Shown one piece after another: positions 61,636 to 64,000 of a stretch of DNA of 64,000 bases. Made by a program: the position numbers and the translations under genes. The notes under the pieces were generated by a model. The model made no database searches, had not been told where the DNA came from, and saw nothing but the letters and a program-made list of their open reading frames with translations. Origin of the DNA: Anaerorhabdus sp964386325 (GTDB taxonomy: Bacteria > Bacillota_I > Bacilli_A > Erysipelotrichales > Erysipelotrichaceae). Position 1 is the first letter of the stretch; each line of letters opens with the position of its first letter. The stretch is taken from positions 124,001 to 188,000 of the forward strand of contig CAYLQY010000001.1 of assembly GCA_964386325.1 (NCBI GenBank), in the 5' to 3' direction.

Positions 61636-63690
61636 ATGATAAAAGTATTTTTGATGGTTCTCTTTCTGGTTGTTGTTTTTACAGGAATTGGGTCATTTAC
61701 TCTAAAAAAATTAAAGATTGATAAAACAAGTTTTTCTGCGCCAGTTGGATTTGTTGTTTTTATTGCTGTTTTACAGATGTGTTACTATCCTGTTCAACTA
61801 ACAAATGGATCTTTTAACTGGATTATTATAATTTCTTCTTTGCTTTTAATAGCTGGTCTAGTAATTACAATTATAAGTTGGAAAGAAGTACTACAGAACT
61901 TATTTAGAATTGACTCTCTAATTGTATTAGCCAGTGTTATTGGATTTTGTTTTGTTTTTTATCATTTGTTTATTGATATTGAATTCTCAGATGCCCCAAT
62001 GTATTTAAACTATATATCACAAAATATTAATAATTCTAATCTGAATTTATTTAATTTATACACTGGATTAGTAGGCGCGGAATGGGATGGTCTGTATTTG
62101 TATCAAGGATATTATCACTTCGCATCATTTATTTGTTGGTTTATTAACATCCCATATTATATATTCGGTAATGCAGGGTATATTGAAAATATAGCAGTTT
62201 CTACATGGGGTTTGGGAACACTTTATAGTGTGATTAGCTCAATGTTTATAGTGGAAATTGTTCGTTATTTTAAATTAAAAAACAAGTGGTTTGAAATTTG
62301 CTTATTAATTTTTACATTGCTTTTTTCTAATTTCTATTATTGGCGTGTGGCATTTTCTTTTTATGGAAATACCTTTCGCACTCTATTAATAACCATTTTA
62401 ATATTTACTATCTATCGTTGGCTTAAAGAGAGTAATGAAAAAATAAAGTATTTAATTCCCTTTGTTGTAGGGGCTAGTTTAGCGTGTTCTAGTACTTCAC
62501 TATTTATTTCATTTATTGTTTTGTATTCTTTAGCTGCCTATCTATTCGTGATTAAAAAGGAAAAAGCTTTTTATGATATGTCCACATTTGTTATTCCTTT
62601 AGCAGTTTATACAACAGTAATGGTGGGGAAGAGTTCAATAGTAATTGGAGCAATTCTAGCTATTATATTTATTGCTTATTACATTTTAAGATACATTAAA
62701 TTTTTCAAAAAGATAATAAATAATGTTCAATCTTTCTTCTTTGATTATGCAAAAGTGATTTTCTTCATAGTTGTTCCAGTAGCTTTTGCTTTGCTATCAG
62801 CGTATGTTAATATTTTTAAGCCAGATTTTCTCATTGATTACGCCTACTATTTCCAAGATCATCAAAAATACGACATGGTTAAAGACTATTCTTTTAGATT
62901 TTCAGGAATAGTTGACAATATATTAAATGTTATTCGATGGTTAGGCGTAGTTCTTATATTGTTTAAAGCATCAAGCAAAGAAGATAAGTTTATAAAAACA
63001 TTGTTTTTCATGATGATAGTTTTATTTATGAATCCATTATGTACAACTGCTGTAGCCTATATAATGGCATCCAATGTATTTTATCGAAGTATCGAAATAT
63101 TGTTTAATCCATTTACGGAATTATTAATGATTTTATATGTCTACAAAATATTTGAATGGCATAAAATTGGTCAATGGATACTAGAATTTATTCTCATTGG
63201 AGCAGTTATATTTGGACATTATTTCTCATGGAATAATGATCGTCTAGAAGGATTATATACAGTTTATCTAAATGGAGGTAAAGAAGTTGATCCTATTCTT
63301 AAACTTAAAAATGACGAGATACAGGTTATAAGGTACTTAAAACAAGTTATTCAGGATAATCCTATAGAAGGACAACCTGTTATTGTTTCGCAAGCCAATG
63401 GGCTAAGAACGTTTATTCCGGATGCTTATCAATTGATTACTGCACGAGACTGGTATTATCCACATACTCGTTTGAATGAAGAGTTTTATGAAATAGCTCG
63501 TTATCATTATAATTGGCAACCAGAAGTTAAAACTAATTATGAAGATTCATGTAAATATTTGAAAGAATATGATGTTGATTACATTATTGTGCAATATAAA
63601 GATAATTATAAATTTGATATTGCTAGTGATGCGTGTACAACGTTATATATGAAAAATTCAAAATATAAAGTGAAAATCGTAAATAAATAA
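61636..63690 (+). CDS. Large polytopic membrane protein, glycosyltransferase-like
   Basis: 684 residues with about 12-14 membrane segments and a C-terminal extracytoplasmic domain of about 130 residues (GRTYVLN-like ARDWYYPHTRLNEEF). The build fits a GT-C type glycosyltransferase or polymer-export protein (YfhO/PMT-like) but I do not recognise a motif. It shares the cluster with GT2, GH9 and acyltransferase. Confidence 0.6.
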   Translation: MIKVFLMVLFLVVVFTGIGSFTLKKLKIDKTSFSAPVGFVVFIAVLQMCYYPVQLTNGSFNWIIIISSLLLIAGLVITIISWKEVLQNLFRIDSLIVLASVIGFCFVFYHLFIDIEFSDAPMYLNYISQNINNSNLNLFNLYTGLVGAEWDGLYLYQGYYHFASFICWFINIPYYIFGNAGYIENIAVSTWGLGTLYSVISSMFIVEIVRYFKLKNKWFEICLLIFTLLFSNFYYWRVAFSFYGNTFRTLLITILIFTIYRWLKESNEKIKYLIPFVVGASLACSSTSLFISFIVLYSLAAYLFVIKKEKAFYDMSTFVIPLAVYTTVMVGKSSIVIGAILAIIFIAYYILRYIKFFKKIINNVQSFFFDYAKVIFFIVVPVAFALLSAYVNIFKPDFLIDYAYYFQDHQKYDMVKDYSFRFSGIVDNILNVIRWLGVVLILFKASSKEDKFIKTLFFMMIVLFMNPLCTTAVAYIMASNVFYRSIEILFNPFTELLMILYVYKIFEWHKIGQWILEFILIGAVIFGHYFSWNNDRLEGLYTVYLNGGKEVDPILKLKNDEIQVIRYLKQVIQDNPIEGQPVIVSQANGLRTFIPDAYQLITARDWYYPHTRLNEEFYEIARYHYNWQPEVKTNYEDSCKYLKEYDVDYIIVQYKDNYKFDIASDACTTLYMKNSKYKVKIVNK

Positions 63691-63983
63691 AAATGAGATA
63701 TAACTATATCCAAATTTCGAAGTATTTTCATCTTGTGATTTCAACGGCGCATATCTCAATCCCTAGATTTGAAATTATTTTTTATTGCATATGTTATGCT
63801 TATCATAACTAGGTATAGAATAAGGTTGGTATTCACGAAATGTAGAATAAAGTCAGTCAGTAGATAAATTGTAAAGGCAAAGAAGATAAATGATAATAAA
63901 ATGATTATGTTAAGGAAGTAAATGATTCATATGATAATATTATGAGTGAAATGATGCATAAATAATTATTGGAGGTTTTATTG
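63691..63983. other. Intergenic region at the window end
   Basis: About 290 bp AT-rich. ATGAGATAT (63693-63701) and its complement ATATCTCAT-like sequence (63752-63758) could form a long hairpin. No gene is visible. Confidence 0.4.
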
Positions 63984-64000
63984 ATGAAAGAATTTGTTAT
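63984..64000 (+). CDS. Start of a gene truncated by the window edge
   Basis: An ATG at 63984 is preceded by GGAGG at 63971-63975 and begins MKEFV. Nothing can be said about its function. Confidence 0.5.

Noticed and set aside
1..64000. tRNA, rRNA, CRISPR arrays, insertion sequences
   Set aside because: Intergenic regions were read for tRNA-like cloverleafs, regular repeats and transposase motifs; none was found.

Overview
The window is low-GC DNA with dense operons, strong AGGAGG-type ribosome binding sites and hairpin-plus-T terminators. The gene set (class III ribonucleotide reductase, AdhE, ECF-type vitamin S components, LTA-synthase-like enzyme, YrrN/YrrO-type U32 pair, tetrahydrofolate and Mn2+ riboswitches) points to an anaerobic or facultative Bacillota bacterium, plausibly of the Erysipelotrichia. 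This placement is inferred from gene content only.

Layout. 1-2350: end of aspartate kinase, then aspartate-semialdehyde dehydrogenase, then a convergent lipoprotein. 2510-7812: a complete branched-chain amino acid ABC importer (livJHMGF) followed by a CBS-ACT protein. 7843-10480: a small membrane protein and a Wzx-type flippase. 10797-12513: a cobalamin-riboswitch operon encoding a divergent PduO-like adenosyltransferase homologue, an ECF S component and a membrane-tethered DUF4430 (transcobalamin-like) protein. 12553-15295: nrdD-nrdG. 15345-20889: threonine aldolase, aminotransferase, small membrane protein, YggS-like PLP protein, PHP phosphoesterase and a CapA-like protein without its histidines. 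20882-21618: folT under a tetrahydrofolate riboswitch (minus strand). 21679-29098: tRNA U34 hydroxylation pair (trhP1/trhP2), two SpoU methyltransferases, an HprK/PEPCK-like P-loop protein, an LtaS/MdoB-like enzyme and a GNAT acetyltransferase.

29150-39549 holds three paralogous MFS exporters, each with its own surroundings: an ArsR-type regulator, a DUF2975/XRE/lipoprotein operon with a palindromic operator, a TetR/flavoprotein operon with its operator between -35 and -10, and an alpha/beta hydrolase. 39735-40444 looks like a secreted bacteriocin-like protein with a small membrane partner behind a repeat-type promoter. 40862-43682 is adhE on the minus strand, with a Rex-like operator and two cre-like sites.

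The most notable region is 43697-53958. It has a phage-type repressor/ImmA switch, four operator-like sites phased exactly 31 bp apart, a sigma-region-4-like regulator, and a long plus-strand operon encoding a complete siphovirus-type tail (tube, chaperone, Gp15, tape measure, Dit, Tal, tip/receptor-binding proteins) plus amidase and holin-like proteins. No capsid, portal, terminase, integrase or replication gene is present, and chromosomal genes flank it directly. It is best read as an F-type phage-tail-like bacteriocin (tailocin), comparable in layout to Listeria monocins.

53957-63690: acylphosphatase, a P-type cation ATPase behind a yybP-ykoY (Mn2+) riboswitch, then a surface-polysaccharide region with acyltransferase, GT2 glycosyltransferase, membrane-anchored GH9 glycosidase and a large polytopic membrane protein. 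A further gene begins at 63984 and runs off the window.
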